This document shows positions 7,493 to 7,868 of a stretch of DNA of 7,868 nt, piece after piece (positions within the stretch are counted from its first letter, which is position 1; every line of letters starts with the position of its first letter). The DNA is from Nocardioides sp. (GTDB lineage Bacteria; Actinomycetota; Actinomycetes; Propionibacteriales; Nocardioidaceae). The notes under the pieces are model-generated. The model ran no database searches. It saw nothing but the letters and a program-made list of their open reading frames with translations, and was not told the origin of the DNA. The stretch is taken from assembly GCA_021166815.1 (NCBI GenBank), contig JAJPEO010000201.1, forward strand, positions 1 to 7,868, given 5' to 3'. The position numbers and the translations under genes were made by a program.

Positions 7493-7499
7493 ACATTGG

Positions 7500-7575
7500 C
7501 GGGGCGTAGCGTAGTGGCTAGCGCGCCTGCTTTGGGAGCAGGAGATCGCAGGTTCGAGTCCTGTCGCCCCGACCA
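7500..7575 (+). tRNA. tRNA-Pro (anticodon UGG)
   Basis: The cloverleaf is complete. Acceptor stem CGGGGCG / CGCCCCG, with the C1-G72 pair typical of bacterial tRNA-Pro, has discriminator A at 7572 and an encoded CCA (7573-7575). The D stem is GCGT / GCGC with one G-U pair. The anticodon stem is CCTGC / GCAGG with loop TTTGGGA, giving anticodon TGG at 7533-7535, which reads CCA and probably CCG. The variable loop is AGATC. The T arm is GCAGG / CCTGT with loop TTCGAGT. G follows the anticodon at position 37, the usual m1G37 site of proline tRNAs. It lies 25 bases after tRNA-Gly, without an evident promoter of its own. Confidence 0.97.
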
Positions 7576-7586
7576 GCTCGATGGAC

Positions 7587-7591
7587 GGTGA
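7587..7591 (+). promoter_or_regulatory. Ribosome binding site supporting the TTG start at 7595
   Basis: GGTGA within GGACGGTGA lies three bases before TTG. It matches the 3' part of the AGGAGGTGA anti-16S complement, which pairs close to the start codon. An in-frame TGA at 7589-7591 leaves TTG as the first possible start. Confidence 0.4.
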
Positions 7592-7594
7592 CCC

Positions 7595-7868
7595 TTGGCC
7601 GATCACGGTGACCTCGGTGCGGTCGTCGAGCGCCTGCGGGCAGCCGGCTGCGTCTACGCCGAGGACGAGGCACGGGTGCTGGCCGAGGCCGCGGGCACCG
7701 CGGACCTCGAACGACTGGTGCAGCGCCGCGTGGCGGGGGAGCCGCTGGAGACCGTCGTCGGCTGGGTGCAGTTCGGCCCGTTGCGCCTGTCAGTGGGGCC
7801 CGGCACGTTCGTGCCCCGGCAGCGCTCGTTGCTCCTCGCCGCCCTCGCGACGAGGGCCGCTCGCGACC
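7595..7868 (+). CDS. PrmC/PrmB-like protein-(glutamine-N5) methyltransferase, N-terminal part
   Basis: This frame stays open from the TTG at 7595 to the window edge (91 codons) and continues beyond it. The translation begins (M)ADHGDLGAVVERLRAAGC. It then has VYAEDEARVLAEAAG, LERLVQRRVAGEPLETVVGW, VQFGPLRLSVGPGTFVPR and QRSLLLAALATRAARD. The pattern of a helical N-terminal domain, then RR-x-GEPLE-x-x-x-GW, F-x-x-LRL-x-V-x-PG-x-FVPR, is that of HemK-type glutamine methyltransferases and the actinobacterial subfamily related to PrmC and PrmB, whose substrate I do not know to be established. Such enzymes methylate a glutamine side chain using S-adenosylmethionine, in release factors (PrmC) or ribosomal protein L3 (PrmB). 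The SAM-binding glycine motif and the NPPY catalytic motif would lie past the window, so activity cannot be judged. There is no ATG or GTG start in this frame near the N terminus; TTG is inferred. The gene starts 19 bases after tRNA-Pro. Confidence 0.75.
   Translation, partial: MADHGDLGAVVERLRAAGCVYAEDEARVLAEAAGTADLERLVQRRVAGEPLETVVGWVQFGPLRLSVGPGTFVPRQRSLLLAALATRAARD

Noticed and set aside
7581..7868. An open frame from ATG 7581 to the window end
   Set aside because: The translation is rich in Arg, Cys, Trp and Pro with no motif, whereas the frame beginning at TTG 7595 shows clear PrmC-like conservation.

Overview
The window is GC-rich and densely packed. It reads as chromosomal housekeeping DNA from a high-GC actinobacterium, probably Nocardioides-like. 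This rests on the strong G/C preference at third codon positions, a 600-residue MetRS with the C-terminal tail typical of actinobacteria, an rpiB-nei gene pair like that of Mycobacterium tuberculosis, a Trp-Trp alkyltransferase-like protein, and gene starts that fit leaderless transcription. Genus placement is inference. I see no insertion sequence, phage, CRISPR array or other sign of transfer. No stretch over 300 bases lacks a gene.

Left part (1-3482): a CPA2/Kef-type cation:proton antiporter with a C-terminal nucleotide-binding (TrkA-N) domain lies on the minus strand, divergent from metG on the plus strand. Both genes start six bases after a TANNNT hexamer, so both may be transcribed without leaders from a 56-bp divergent promoter region.

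Middle part (3483-6185): a small minus-strand alkyltransferase-like (ATL) gene converges on metG and diverges from an HSL-family alpha/beta hydrolase. The hydrolase is followed on the plus strand by rpiB (pentose phosphate isomerase) and nei (a Fpg/Nei base-excision glycosylase). rpiB and nei are nine bases apart and are probably cotranscribed. Two DNA-damage genes, the ATL and nei, therefore lie within 2.7 kb, though on opposite strands.

Right part (6186-7868): a four-helix membrane protein carries a SpoIIE/PP2C-type serine/threonine phosphatase domain. After a GC hairpin and a probable promoter come tRNA-Gly(UCC) and tRNA-Pro(UGG), both with encoded CCA ends. Nineteen bases after the second tRNA, a gene with a probable TTG start begins and runs off the window. 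It looks like an actinobacterial relative of the PrmC/PrmB protein-glutamine N5-methyltransferases.

I do not see a convincing undescribed multi-gene system. The points most worth a second look are the paired leaderless starts, the lysine-less KMSKS loop of MetRS, the ATL active site, the orphan membrane phosphatase, and the tRNA/TTG-start methyltransferase junction with its inter-tRNA hairpin.
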